Positions 17,593 to 26,775 are shown, numbered from the stretch's first letter. The stretch is DNA of 48,803 bases from Frankia gtarii (GCF_025403375.1 NZ_JAMPTM010000019.1:1-48803); one strand, 5' to 3'. A program made the numbers and translations. Notes: generated by a model from the letters alone, not told the origin.

Positions 17593-18120
17593 CACCCCTG
17601 CCCGGCCTCTTACTGGTGGCCTCATACCGAAGTATCGCCCATATCTTCGCACATAAATCGTCGTCCGGGGTGGCAGGTAGTCCGGCCCGGGTGTAGGACC
17701 GGGATGGGCCGGGGAAACCTTCCCGACCGTGTCGCGGCCACGCGCAATCCGGCCTGCTGCCGAGTCGGGGCCTCCCCTGTTCGTGGCCGAAGCCGGGCTG
17801 CCGAGGATCGGTCATCCCGAAAAACCGTCGAAATATGGTATCGGCCGATGGTTTCTACCCGCACGATGAAGTGGTGGGCCGACGCGACCAGAAGGCGAGG
17901 ATCGACCACTCCTCCCCGGACCGGCGGCGATCTCCCGGCGTGGCGACGGGCCTGACCCGGCAGGAGCGACCACGCCGCACCAAAAGGACAAGTATGTTCA
18001 TTTCTGGCATCTGCTGGCACAGGTGAGCGTCCGGCCCGCCAGACGTACCCGACGCGGAGGATGCGGGGCGATGCTTTGGAAAAGTCGTAAACCGACCTCT
18101 TGTACGTATGTGGGGCAGCG
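17593..18120. other. Divergent intergenic region without a convincing gene
   Basis: This 528-base gap separates the FxsT-like gene (leftward) from the SIR2-like gene (rightward) and should hold both promoters. Short frames exist (for example 17835-18026) but show no family features, no ribosome site and frame-neutral composition. GGGG about eight bases before ATG 18121 is the ribosome site of the SIR2-like gene. I see no RNA gene, repeat or palindrome of note. Confidence 0.5.
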
Positions 18121-19005
18121 ATGAACGACAGGGACTGGGTACGCCTCGTCGACCAGCTCAAGAACGGTGACTGCACGCCACTCGTCGGCCCGGGTGCCGT
18201 GGGCAATGGCCGACCTGCCGGTTCGGAGCTGAGCGAGGCCTGGGCCAGAACAGTCGAATATCCTTTTGCTGATCGGGCGGATCTCCCACGTGTCATGCAG
18301 TACGCCGATGTCACGGACAGCCGGCCGGGTTCCGTGCGACGCCAGGTCGCCGGGGCGGTCCGGGCGAGCCCCACACCGGACTTCGCCGTTCCGACGGAGC
18401 CGCACGCGCTGCTCGCTCGCCTGCCGTTGCCGGTCTATCTCACGACAAACCCCGACGGGTTCATGGGGCAGGCACTGCGGCAGGCGGGAAAACGGCCGCG
18501 CCGGACGGTGTGTCACTGGTACAGGAACGCGTCGGCCGGTGGTGACCACGACCCTGCCGAAGCCTTTCCGAACCCCGAGGAACCAGTCGTCTTCCACCTG
18601 CACGGCACGGTGGAGGATCCCGGTTCCCTGGTGTTGACGGAGGACGACCACCTCGACTTCGTCATGAATCTCGCGATGGACCGCGGCGCCGACGACCAGC
18701 AGATCATCCCCACCTACATCCTGCCCGCGCTGACCACCCGGCCGCTGCTGTTCCTCGGCTACAGCCTCCATGACTGGACCTTCCGCCTGCTCTTCCGTGG
18801 ACTGCTGCACACGGTGGCCGCGGTCCAGCCCAGGCGGCACGCGAGCATACAGCTGGCCCTGCCCGCAGCCGGCGCTCCGCGGGAGGAACGCCGCCGGGCC
18901 GAGGAGTACGTCGCCGAGTACTTCGGGCGGTGGAACGTCGCCGTGTTCTGGGGCAGTACTGCCGACTTCTGCGCGAAGCTGGCAGATCATCTGGGCTGGT
19001 CGTGA
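18121..19005 (+). CDS. SIR2-like domain protein (predicted NADase effector)
   Basis: 294 residues from ATG 18121. It carries the bacterial SIR2_2 order of motifs in slightly altered form: TPLVGPGAVGNG (usually GAGxS) at 19-30, YLTTNPDGF with Asn110 (usually TTNYDD), FHLHGTVEDP with catalytic-position His161, SLVLTEDD, and FLGYSLHDWT near 212-220. In anti-phage and toxin contexts this domain hydrolyses NAD+. The first glycine motif is divergent, so activity is likely but not certain. The stop overlaps the next gene's start (GTG 19002/ATG 19005), so the two proteins are made together and probably form an effector-sensor pair. Confidence 0.82.
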   Translation: MNDRDWVRLVDQLKNGDCTPLVGPGAVGNGRPAGSELSEAWARTVEYPFADRADLPRVMQYADVTDSRPGSVRRQVAGAVRASPTPDFAVPTEPHALLARLPLPVYLTTNPDGFMGQALRQAGKRPRRTVCHWYRNASAGGDHDPAEAFPNPEEPVVFHLHGTVEDPGSLVLTEDDHLDFVMNLAMDRGADDQQIIPTYILPALTTRPLLFLGYSLHDWTFRLLFRGLLHTVAAVQPRRHASIQLALPAAGAPREERRRAEEYVAEYFGRWNVAVFWGSTADFCAKLADHLGWS

Positions 19006-20810
19006 TGGCGGGCATCTCCCCCTTCATCGGTCTGCGTTACTACGAGACCGAGGATCGGGATCTTTTCTACGGCCGGGACCAGGAGTCCCAGAAGGTGTGC
19101 GCGCTGTGGCTGAGCAGTCGCCTGCTGGTTCTCTACGGTCAGTCCGGCGTCGGGAAGACCTCGCTCATGCGTGCCGGGGTCATCCCGCGGATCGGTACGC
19201 GCGACGCCGACGTCCTGCCGGTCAGCCGGGTGTCGCAGGGCTCGGCCTTCCCCACCGCGGTGGTGCCGCACCACAATCCCTACACGTTCGCGTTGCTGTC
19301 CGCCTGGTCGCAGGCGAGCTCCCCGGCCTCGCTGGCCGGGATGACCATCTCGGCCTTCCTGCGGAGTCTGCCCGAGACGATCGACCGCTACGACACGCCG
19401 TTGCCGATGCTCGCCGCGATCGACCAGTTCGAGGAGCTTTTCAGTGACCTGCCGCACCGCCGGTCCTACCGGGAGGAGTTCGTCCGGCAACTGGCCGAGG
19501 CGGTCGAGGCGGTGCCCCGGCTGCGGCTGCTCATCTCGATCCGGGAGGACTTCATCGCCCAGTTGCTGCCCTACGAGACCACGCTGGGGCTGCACGACCG
19601 GGCGCGGTTCTCGGTCCGGCCGCTGCGCCGGGAGGCCGCGCTCGAGGCGGTGACCAGGCCGCTTCGGTCCACCCGGCGGCACTTCGCTCCCGGGGTGGCG
19701 GAGCGGCTTGTCGACGACCTGCGCACGATGACGATCACCACCAGCCTCGGCGAGGTCCGCGAGACCGTCACTGACACGGTCGAACCGGTCCACCTACAGG
19801 TCGTGTGCTCGGCGTTGTGGGACGCATTACCCGAACAGGTGCAGGAGATCTCGTTCCTGCACCTGCGCGACCACGGCAACATCGAGCGCGCCCTGACCGA
19901 CTTCTGTACGCGGTCGGTCGCGGAGGTGGCAGCCCAGCACGGGGTGCCCGAGCCGGAGGTCTGGGACTGGCTCACCCGGGTGTTCATCACGGATCTGGGT
20001 ACCAGGGGAACCGTCTACGAAGGGATCAGTACCACCGGTGACATGCCGAACGCGGTCGCCCGGGCTCTTGAGGAGCGGCACATCCTCAAGACCGAGGAAA
20101 GGACCGGTTCCCTGTGGTACGAGCTGCTCCACGACCGTCTGATCGACCCGGTCCGCCGCGGTAACCGCCCCTGGTCGGTCCAGACCGTGCCCAAGCCCAG
20201 TCCCGCGGTCTACCTGCGCACGGCAGAAGGCGCCCTGGCCGACGGCGACCTCGGACTCGCCGAGGAGTACGCCGGTGACGCGATCGAGTTCGGCGGCGAC
20301 AGCGCCGATCCGCGCACCCGCGCCGAAGCCGAGGCGTTCCTCGGCCGGCTCGCCGCCATGCAGGGCCGGTTCGACGAGGCGGAGGGCCGGTTCCGGGCGG
20401 CCGCCGCCCTGTTCGACATGCTCGGAGACGCGACTGCCGTCGGCCGGGTGCAGGCGACCCACGGCCGGTTCCTGCTGGCGGCGAGGCGATCCTCGGCCGC
20501 GCTGGTCGAGCTGACGGCGGCGTCCTCCAGGCTTCCCGGCGACGTCGACCTCTGGGTGGACGTGGCCCGCGCGTACCGGACGGTGGGCGACAACCACGCC
20601 GCGACGGCGTTCCTCAACATCGCGCTGACGATCCTTCCCGTGCATGTCGATGCGCTCGTCCTGCGCGGTCTGATCACCGCCCGGTCCGGAGATCCGGCCG
20701 CGGCGCTCGAGGACCTGGCGAACGCGATCCGGCTGCGTCCGGCGACCGCCGAGGACGCCGAGGTGGCAGCCACCCTGGAACACCTCCGCTTCCGCCTGGG
20801 TGATTCCTGA
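19005..20810 (+). CDS. nSTAND1-type ATPase with TPR domain
   Basis: 601 residues, ATG at 19005 (GTG 19002 is one codon upstream). The N-terminus SPFIGLRYYETEDRDLFYGR is the typical entry to the nSTAND1 ATPase. Walker A is YGQSGVGKTS (about 44-53), Walker B is AAIDQFEELF (about 137-146) and a sensor-like segment is ISIREDFIAQL. A winged-helix-like region leads to TPR-like helices (AEAFLGRLAAMQGRFDEAE and LWVDVARAYRTVGDNHAA). It is coupled to the SIR2-like gene, giving a sensor ATPase plus NADase-like effector, the architecture of several bacterial immune systems. There is no transmembrane segment. Confidence 0.85.
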   Translation: MAGISPFIGLRYYETEDRDLFYGRDQESQKVCALWLSSRLLVLYGQSGVGKTSLMRAGVIPRIGTRDADVLPVSRVSQGSAFPTAVVPHHNPYTFALLSAWSQASSPASLAGMTISAFLRSLPETIDRYDTPLPMLAAIDQFEELFSDLPHRRSYREEFVRQLAEAVEAVPRLRLLISIREDFIAQLLPYETTLGLHDRARFSVRPLRREAALEAVTRPLRSTRRHFAPGVAERLVDDLRTMTITTSLGEVRETVTDTVEPVHLQVVCSALWDALPEQVQEISFLHLRDHGNIERALTDFCTRSVAEVAAQHGVPEPEVWDWLTRVFITDLGTRGTVYEGISTTGDMPNAVARALEERHILKTEERTGSLWYELLHDRLIDPVRRGNRPWSVQTVPKPSPAVYLRTAEGALADGDLGLAEEYAGDAIEFGGDSADPRTRAEAEAFLGRLAAMQGRFDEAEGRFRAAAALFDMLGDATAVGRVQATHGRFLLAARRSSAALVELTAASSRLPGDVDLWVDVARAYRTVGDNHAATAFLNIALTILPVHVDALVLRGLITARSGDPAAALEDLANAIRLRPATAEDAEVAATLEHLRFRLGDS

Positions 20811-20860
20811 CCCCGAACCCCGGCGATCACTGATCCTCGACAAACTTCCAGCGCCAGCCA

Positions 20861-23800
20861 CTAGGCGGGCGGAGCAGCCGCCAGATCGAGCAGGTAGAGC
20901 CCGCGGGAGCCACCGACGATCACCTGGCTGCTCCCCGGGGTCCACACGCACGCGTGCAGGGGTCCACCAAGACGGATCATCGTCGCCGGCTCGCCACCGG
21001 CCGGCGCCCAGATCCGGACGGTGCCGTCACGGCCGGCGGCCGCAATCCAACAACCGTCCGGGCTCACGGCCACAGCCGATATCTCGTCGGTGTGGCCGGC
21101 CAGCACGGCGCGCTCGACGCAGGCAACGGGATCCCACACCCGCAGGGTCCGGTCCCGGCCGACGGACACGACCCAGGAGCCGTCCGGTGCGACGACCAGC
21201 CCGACCACACCGTCGGTATGGCCGCGCAGGGTGGCGCGCTGCTGCCCGGTGAGGGGGTCCCAGATCCGGACGGTCGCGTCGACGGCGCCGGTGGCCAGCC
21301 AGGCGGCGTCCGGCGCGACTACCAGCGCCGACACCCGGCTGATGTGACCCGCCAGCGCCCGCAGCTCCCGTCCGCCCACCGGATCCCAGATCCGCACGGT
21401 GCCATCCGTCGCGCCGGTGGCCAGCCAGGCGGCGTCGGGTGCGACCACCAGTGCCGACACCCATCCGGTGTGACCACTCAGCACTGCCAGCTCGCCGCCC
21501 ACCGCGGGATCCAGGATCCTGACCGTGCCATCCGCCGCGGCCGTCGCCAGCCAGGATGAGTCCGGTGCCACCGCGAGCGCGGGGGAACGCCCGGTCACGC
21601 CGTCTCGCGTCGCCCGAGGCGACCCGGTGGGCACGTCCCAGATCCGCAGCGTGCCCTCCCCGTCGGCGGACGCCATCCAGGAGGAGTCCGGGGCGACCGC
21701 GAGCACGTCGATGTGACCGGTGTGGCCGGCCAGCGAGGCGTACTCGGCGCCGGTCCGCGGGTCGCAGAGACGGATCTCACCGGTGTGGGTGCCCGCGGCC
21801 ACCCACGATCCGTCGATCGCGGTGGCGAGCACCGCCACATCGACGATGCCGCTGGCCGGACCGGTCGGCGCGGCCCTTCCCACGGCCGGATTCCAGATTC
21901 GGATCGTGCCGTCCCCGCCGGCCGACGCCATGAATCCACCCCGGTCGGAGACGGCTAGGGCGACGAAACCCGCGGAGTGCCCGGTGAGAATCGCGCGCTG
22001 CTCACCGGAGGCCGGATCCCACACCCGCACGGACCCGTCCGGTCCCGCCGATGCGAGCCACGACGAGTCGGGCGAGGGGGCCAGGGTCGAAACCCGCCCG
22101 GCGTGGCCTTCGAGGACGGCCTGGGCCGTACCCCGCAGGGGATCCCAGATCCGCACCGATCCGTCCCCGCCGCCGGAGGCGAGCCAACTGCCATCCGGTG
22201 CCGCGACGAGTGCCAACACCGGGCCGGTGTGACCGGTCAGCACCGCTATCTCGTCGCCGTTTGCCGGATCCCAGACGCGCACGATGCGGTCATCGCCCGC
22301 GGATGCCAGCCACGACCCGTCGGGCGCCACGGCGAGCGCCGGGACCCATCTGGCGTGCGCGGCCAGCACCGCGAGCTGCGTCCGGTCGGTGGGGCTCCAG
22401 ATTCGCACCGTGCCGTCCGAGCCGCCGGAAGCGAGCCAGCTGCCGTCCGGCGCCACCGCGAGGGCCGACACCCACCCCTCGTGCCCGGTCAACGCCGCCA
22501 GTTCTCCGCCGGTGGGATCCCACAGGCGGACGGTGGCGTCGAGCCCGCCGGAGGCCAGCCACGAACCGCCGGGCGCGATCACCAACGCCGACACCCGGCC
22601 TTCGTGCGTGCCCACCAGGGTCTGCGTGCCTGCGGCCACATCCCACGCCCGCACCGAGCCGTCCCGCCCCGCCGAGGCCAACCATGTCCCGTCCGGTGCC
22701 GCGACCAGGGCGGATACCCCGCCCGGGTGGCCGGGCAGCGCCGCTCGTTCCACTCCCGCGGCCGGGCTCCAGATCCGCACGGAACCGTCACCGCCGCCGA
22801 AGAACTCCCCACCGCCACCCGAGGCGAGCCAGGACGAGTCGGGGGCGAGGACCAGTGCCGCCACCGGCGAGAGGTGGCCGGTGAGGCTGCGGGTGAGCGC
22901 CGGATCGGGCTGGTCTGGCAACGGCGGCACAGTGGGCCGCAGAAAGGGGCGGGGCACCTGGGCGAAGACTCTGCCCGCCGCCTCGGCGAGCACGTCCACC
23001 CCGGCCGCGTAGGCGGCCAACGTCGTCGTGGTAACCGCGGGCGAATCCGTGGCCTGGTGCAGGTTGGCGATCTGGCGGGCGAGGCGCCCCAACGCCTGCG
23101 CGGCGGAGTCGTTCGGCAACAGGGCCAGGTCCGCCTCGAGACTCACCGAGCCCGCGACCTGGATCTTCATCGCCGCCCAGCGCAGATCATGCACGAGTGC
23201 GGCGAGCTCGGCCCGGTCACCGGCCTCGTGCAGGTGCAGGGCGAGGTTCGCCCAGAAGTAGCCGTTCGACGGCGACAGCCGCCACCATGGCACGGGACTG
23301 CGGCCCGGCTCGGCGTCCCGGCCCGACGGTGGCGCGGACGACGTGCCCTCGCCTGTCGCCGCGACGAGTTCGCTCCGGTACGCCGCGAGCAGGCGGGCGT
23401 GCGCCGACCGCAGCTCCGGGCCCACGCGTTCCCGGATGTACCGGTGCATCACGTCGTGCAGGCGTACACCCGGCACTCCCAAGGCGTCGCCGCGGACCGT
23501 GCGGATCAGTGACAGTTCGGCGAGGCGGTCGCAGAAGCGGTCGGTCCTTCGCCGGGACCACCCGGCGGTGTGCCGCCACATGACCTCGAGGACCTCGCGC
23601 GGGATGATCGTGCCCTGCGGAAAGACGACCAGTTCCAGATAGCGGGCGAGCGGGCTGCCGTCGTCGGCGCCAGGTTCGTGCAGAAGCCGCAGGCTGCCCT
23701 CCACCGTCGCGGCGACCGCCCGGGCCCTGCCCTGATCGTCGAACGCGGCGGGGCCGGCTTCGTCCAGGTCCCGGGTGGTTTCCTCGAGCGCGGCAACGAT

Positions 23801-24979
23801 CGGCATGCCGGCCTCGGTCCGCAGATAGATGTGCCCGGCGACAAGGCGCAGCAGTACCGGCCACCGGCCACACCGCTCGGCCAGTGCATGTGCGCCGCCC
23901 ACGTCCAGATCCGGTATCCGGTCAAGCAGCAGCCGCACGGCCTGGTCGAGCTCCATCAGGTCCACGGCGATGGTCGGGCAGCCGAGCGGCAGCGTCGCCC
24001 GGTCTCGGGTGGTGACGAGCCGCTGGCAGTTCGGGCCGCCCTGCAGGAAGGGAGTCAGCTGCTCCGGTGACCAGACGTCGTCGACGACCAGAAGCATCCG
24101 CCGGCCGGCGAGCAGTTCTCCCAGCCGCATGCCGGCCTGCATGGGATCGGAGGGACCGGGATGTGTATCGCCCAGACGCCGGCACAGACCATTGATCTTC
24201 TCGGCCAGTCGGGCGTCCGCGAGATCCTGACCGATGTCGGTCCACAGCACCCCGTCCGGAAAGTGCGGCCGTAGATCGTCGTGTCGGGAGGCGATAAGCG
24301 CCAGCGTCGTCTTGCCGAACCCGCCGGATCCGTGCACAGCGACCACGCCCGCGGCCGAGCTGGTCAACGCATCGAGGAGCTGGGTGAGCAGCTTGGGGCG
24401 GTCCACGACCCGACTGGTCAGATCGGGAATCCAGAAAACTGCGGCGGCGTCGGCGCGGGGGGTGGGCGGCACCGCCTGCCGCCGCCTGGCCACCTCACCC
24501 AGCGAAAACAGCAGCTCCTTCTCGAGCTCCTCCGGGGAGGCCACCACCTTGATGGTGATGCGGGACTCCGCGAGCAGGCGCCGCCGAAACGCCTCCTGCC
24601 GATACGAGTACAGCGGATCGTGAAACAGCCGACGGAGCCCGACCGTGCGGGCCTCGTCGAGCAGGAAAACCAGCCTTTCGATTCCCAGCTCGGTCGCCGT
24701 GTCGAACTCCAGTTCCGTATAGGAGACGTCCGGCCGGCCCGCGACCGGTGAGCCGTAGCGGAACCCGATTATCCCGACGTAGAGGTCACAGTTGCCCACT
24801 CGCCGCCGGCACACCTGCTCCGGGTCGTCGTCCTCGGCAGGGAAATAGTCCATGTCCACGGGGGCGTGTTCGAGGCGCTTCACCGCATCCTCGGACGCCT
24901 GTACGAACGACCTCTCGGCGGGTAGTTCCCGTAGCTCACTGGTATGGCTGAGGAAAACTCTCCAAGCCTGCGCCTTCAT
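20861..24979 (-). CDS. DUF4062 / NB-ARC / WD40-repeat STAND protein
   Basis: 1372 residues from ATG 24979. Residues 6-165 are a DUF4062 domain, TIR-related (RVFLSHTSELRELP at the start, then CDLYVGIIGFRYGSPV). An NB-ARC domain follows: Walker A HGSGGFGKTTLA near 217-227, Walker B RMLLVVDDVW (294-303), TTRDRATL and RCGRWPVLLRLVAG. After a winged-helix region and linker, residues about 695-1372 contain fifteen WD40 repeats plus one degenerate, enough for two propellers. Repeats often read VSALVVAPDAAWLATGA-type with VRIWDP endings. It is an Apaf-1-like architecture: the propellers sense, the ATPase switches and DUF4062 probably acts as effector or adaptor (inference). It is convergent with the nSTAND1 gene. 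Confidence 0.9.
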   Translation of the reverse strand: MKAQAWRVFLSHTSELRELPAERSFVQASEDAVKRLEHAPVDMDYFPAEDDDPEQVCRRRVGNCDLYVGIIGFRYGSPVAGRPDVSYTELEFDTATELGIERLVFLLDEARTVGLRRLFHDPLYSYRQEAFRRRLLAESRITIKVVASPEELEKELLFSLGEVARRRQAVPPTPRADAAAVFWIPDLTSRVVDRPKLLTQLLDALTSSAAGVVAVHGSGGFGKTTLALIASRHDDLRPHFPDGVLWTDIGQDLADARLAEKINGLCRRLGDTHPGPSDPMQAGMRLGELLAGRRMLLVVDDVWSPEQLTPFLQGGPNCQRLVTTRDRATLPLGCPTIAVDLMELDQAVRLLLDRIPDLDVGGAHALAERCGRWPVLLRLVAGHIYLRTEAGMPIVAALEETTRDLDEAGPAAFDDQGRARAVAATVEGSLRLLHEPGADDGSPLARYLELVVFPQGTIIPREVLEVMWRHTAGWSRRRTDRFCDRLAELSLIRTVRGDALGVPGVRLHDVMHRYIRERVGPELRSAHARLLAAYRSELVAATGEGTSSAPPSGRDAEPGRSPVPWWRLSPSNGYFWANLALHLHEAGDRAELAALVHDLRWAAMKIQVAGSVSLEADLALLPNDSAAQALGRLARQIANLHQATDSPAVTTTTLAAYAAGVDVLAEAAGRVFAQVPRPFLRPTVPPLPDQPDPALTRSLTGHLSPVAALVLAPDSSWLASGGGGEFFGGGDGSVRIWSPAAGVERAALPGHPGGVSALVAAPDGTWLASAGRDGSVRAWDVAAGTQTLVGTHEGRVSALVIAPGGSWLASGGLDATVRLWDPTGGELAALTGHEGWVSALAVAPDGSWLASGGSDGTVRIWSPTDRTQLAVLAAHARWVPALAVAPDGSWLASAGDDRIVRVWDPANGDEIAVLTGHTGPVLALVAAPDGSWLASGGGDGSVRIWDPLRGTAQAVLEGHAGRVSTLAPSPDSSWLASAGPDGSVRVWDPASGEQRAILTGHSAGFVALAVSDRGGFMASAGGDGTIRIWNPAVGRAAPTGPASGIVDVAVLATAIDGSWVAAGTHTGEIRLCDPRTGAEYASLAGHTGHIDVLAVAPDSSWMASADGEGTLRIWDVPTGSPRATRDGVTGRSPALAVAPDSSWLATAAADGTVRILDPAVGGELAVLSGHTGWVSALVVAPDAAWLATGATDGTVRIWDPVGGRELRALAGHISRVSALVVAPDAAWLATGAVDATVRIWDPLTGQQRATLRGHTDGVVGLVVAPDGSWVVSVGRDRTLRVWDPVACVERAVLAGHTDEISAVAVSPDGCWIAAAGRDGTVRIWAPAGGEPATMIRLGGPLHACVWTPGSSQVIVGGSRGLYLLDLAAAPPA
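20875..22895 (-). repeat. WD40-coding repeat array, about fifteen units
   Basis: The DNA shows a repeated block of roughly 120-126 bases, each containing a 'gat-ccg-tcc/ggg' type core for SxxGxDGTVRIWDP. Adjacent units near 21290-21335 and 21415-21458 are almost identical over 35 or more bases, while the protein elsewhere varies at GH and WD positions. Such homogeneity between units is typical of repeats that recombine or convert with one another, as in fungal WD40 NLRs. Confidence 0.75.
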
Positions 24980-25007
24980 CCCGATCCCCCGATCCGGCTG
25001 TCAGCCC

Positions 25008-25385
25008 TCACGGTACCCGGAGCATCCGTGAGAGGCCGCTAATATGGCCTGGGGTCGCGGCGGCAAAGGCGAGGTTCCGGAGGACACCGGTCGCGCCGGC
25101 GGATCGCGGCTGTAACTGTCGGTGTCCTGCGACTCGGCTTCGGGTGACTTCCAGTCCAGCCAGGTCACCCGCGGCGCGCCACCTGCGGAGCGTGTCGACG
25201 AAGAGCTGCGGTCCGCCTCCGTACGGGTTGTTGCGGGCGTTCAGGGTTTCCTTCGCCTGCGCCATGATGTGGGCGAGGTGGCGGGCCTGCCCGGCGAGCA
25301 TGGGTGGGAAGTCGTCGGAGAACCCGGACCAGATGTGCGAGACGAAGAACAGGTTGGGAAAGCCGCGGCTGGTGAAAGCGTGCAT
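25008..25385 (-). pseudogene. Baeyer-Villiger monooxygenase, C-terminal fragment
   Basis: A frame beginning at ATG 25385 reads MHAFTSRGFPNLFFVSHIW and then SDDFPPMLAGQARHLAHIMAQ, which is the C-terminal signature of flavin-containing Baeyer-Villiger monooxygenases (GFPNLFF... ...QA.H...I). Everything upstream (two Rossmann domains and the fingerprint) is missing, and the sequence after about 25230 no longer resembles the family. The remnant is non-functional. Confidence 0.7.
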
Positions 25386-25610
25386 CGTGGCCGCGCCGGT
25401 GCGCCGACGCGGCCGAGTGAGAGCGGGCCCGCCACCAGGCGCACCGCGCCTGCACGGGCAAGGCCCAGGAGATCGACGACCGGCTCGTCATTGCCATCCT
25501 CGGCGACACAACCAGGATTGTTCTTCGGTGTCGAGAGCGACGGACGCCGGGAGGCACCCGCACCGCCGCATGACACGCTGCCCGGTTGGGAGAACGACCC
25601 CCCCGCCCCC

Positions 25611-25635
25611 AATGTAGAAAATTATGTTCTACATT
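25611..25635. promoter_or_regulatory. AT-rich palindromic operator of the antitoxin-toxin module
   Basis: AATGTAGAA (25611-25619) and TTCTACATT (25627-25635) are a perfect nine-base inverted repeat around a seven-base spacer. The block is strikingly AT-rich in this GC-rich DNA and lies 21 bases ahead of the antitoxin start codon. It is well placed for autorepression by the Phd-like antitoxin and overlaps the likely promoter. Confidence 0.7.
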
Positions 25636-25656
25636 TGACGTACCGACAGGGTCGGT

Positions 25657-25920
25657 GTGCGGGAACTCAATCAGAACACCAGCCAGGTCATCGACCGCGT
25701 CCGGCGCGGCGAGACCATCGAGGTGACCGACCGCGGGCGTCCGGTCGCACGGCTGGTGCCCGTCAGCCGTGGCACAGCGGCACTTGACCAGCTGGTGGCC
25801 GAGGGGCGCGCGATCCCGCCGGCGGCAGGTGGGCCTCTGCCCATGCCGCCTCTTCCCGGCGCCCCCTCCGTAAACGCAACCGACGAGTTGACGGCAATGC
25901 GCGACGAGGAGCGCCGGTGA
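25657..25920 (+). CDS. Phd/YefM-type antitoxin
   Basis: 87 residues from GTG 25657, with CAGGG six bases upstream; a stop at 25636 rules out a longer start. The N-terminus is the classical Phd fold: MRELNQNTSQVIDRVRRGE, then IEVTDRGRPVARLVPV. The C-terminal half is Pro/Gly-rich and ends with acid-rich ATDELTAMRDEERR, suited to wrap and inhibit a PIN toxin. It binds the palindrome just upstream (inference). The stop overlaps the toxin start in TGATCTA context (25917-25920). Confidence 0.85.
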   Translation: MRELNQNTSQVIDRVRRGETIEVTDRGRPVARLVPVSRGTAALDQLVAEGRAIPPAAGGPLPMPPLPGAPSVNATDELTAMRDEERR

Positions 25921-26343
25921 TCTACTTGGACTCGGCGGCCGTGGTGAAGCTGGTCGTGGCCGAGCCCGAAAGCCCCGCACTCGTCGACTGGCTCAACGCC
26001 CACGGCGACCTACCATGGTTCACCTCCACGCTGGCGGAGGTGGAGGTCGCGCGCGCGATCAGGCGAGCGGCCCCGGAAGCATCAGGACGCGTGCCGCGGG
26101 TACTGGACCGGGATGTACCGCCTGGACATCGATGCTCGCGTGCGCACCGTCGCAGCCGCCTTCGATGACCCACTCCTGCGATTTCTTGACGCCATTCACC
26201 TCGCCACCGCCCTTCGGCTGACCGACGCGCACGACACCCGGCTGGAGGCGTTCGTCACCTACGACAGGCGCCTTCTCGAAGCGGCGCGCCGAGCCGATCT
26301 CCCGACCGCGTCGCCGGGTCCGCGCTCCGCCGCGGGGAGCTGA
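25917..26343 (+). pseudogene. vapC: VapC-type PIN-domain toxin, frameshifted
   Basis: Two overlapping frames together make a complete PIN toxin. The first (from 25917) has MIYLDSAAVVKLVVAEPES (first Asp) and LAEVEVARAIRR (Glu); it shifts near 26110 into a frame giving MYRLDIDARVRTVAAAFDD, LRFLDAIHLATALRL and FVTYDRRLLEAARRADL (last Asp residues). One extra G in the run ccggg at about 26110-26112 explains the break; removing it would restore the family sequence. It is either a genuine inactivation or a sequencing error. The antitoxin is intact. Confidence 0.8.
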
Positions 26344-26374
26344 TCGCCCCGCCTCCTCCAGCGTGTGGTGGAGG

Positions 26375-26685
26375 CCTCGACGAGCTGCTCCCCGAAGCCT
26401 GCCATGCCGACGCCGCGCGGGGGAACAACCGGATCGAAGCCGACCACGGCCGGCTCAAAGCCCGGCTCCGGCCGATGCGCGGACTGAAACGGCTACGCTC
26501 CGCCCGGACTGTCAGCGCCGGACACGCCCTCGTCCAGAACATTCGCCGCGGCCACTACGACCCCGCCACCCACACCGATCCGCATCTGCGGCTGGCCGCC
26601 GCGTTCACCGAACTCGCCGCCGCCGTCTGACCGACGGTCACCATGGCCGCTGGCATGCCTCGCCTCTTCGGAACGCAACAGTGCC
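26375..26685 (+). mobile_element. IS6-family transposase C-terminus and terminal repeat (copy 3)
   Basis: The frame reads NNRIEADHGRLKARLRPMRG, then RSARTVSAGHALVQNIRRGHY and ends LRLAAAFTELAAAV at 26630, the C-terminal third of an IS6-type DDE transposase including the catalytic Glu region (EADHGRLK). Downstream, CGCAACAGTGCC (26674-26685) is the inverted form of an IS6-type terminal repeat. The 5' two thirds are missing, as with the other two copies in the window. Confidence 0.8.
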
Positions 26686-26775
26686 GGGCAGGCTCGGTCA
26701 CATGGTGCCGACCTGAGGGTTCACCGCATGTCCCACGTGATCGACAAGGTCGGCATCCGCCACCGGGTCAGTCGG

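Noticed and set aside
17835..18026. Small 63-residue frame before the SIR2-like gene
   Set aside because: No ribosome site, no hydrophobic or family pattern, basic low-complexity sequence typical of chance frames in GC-rich DNA.
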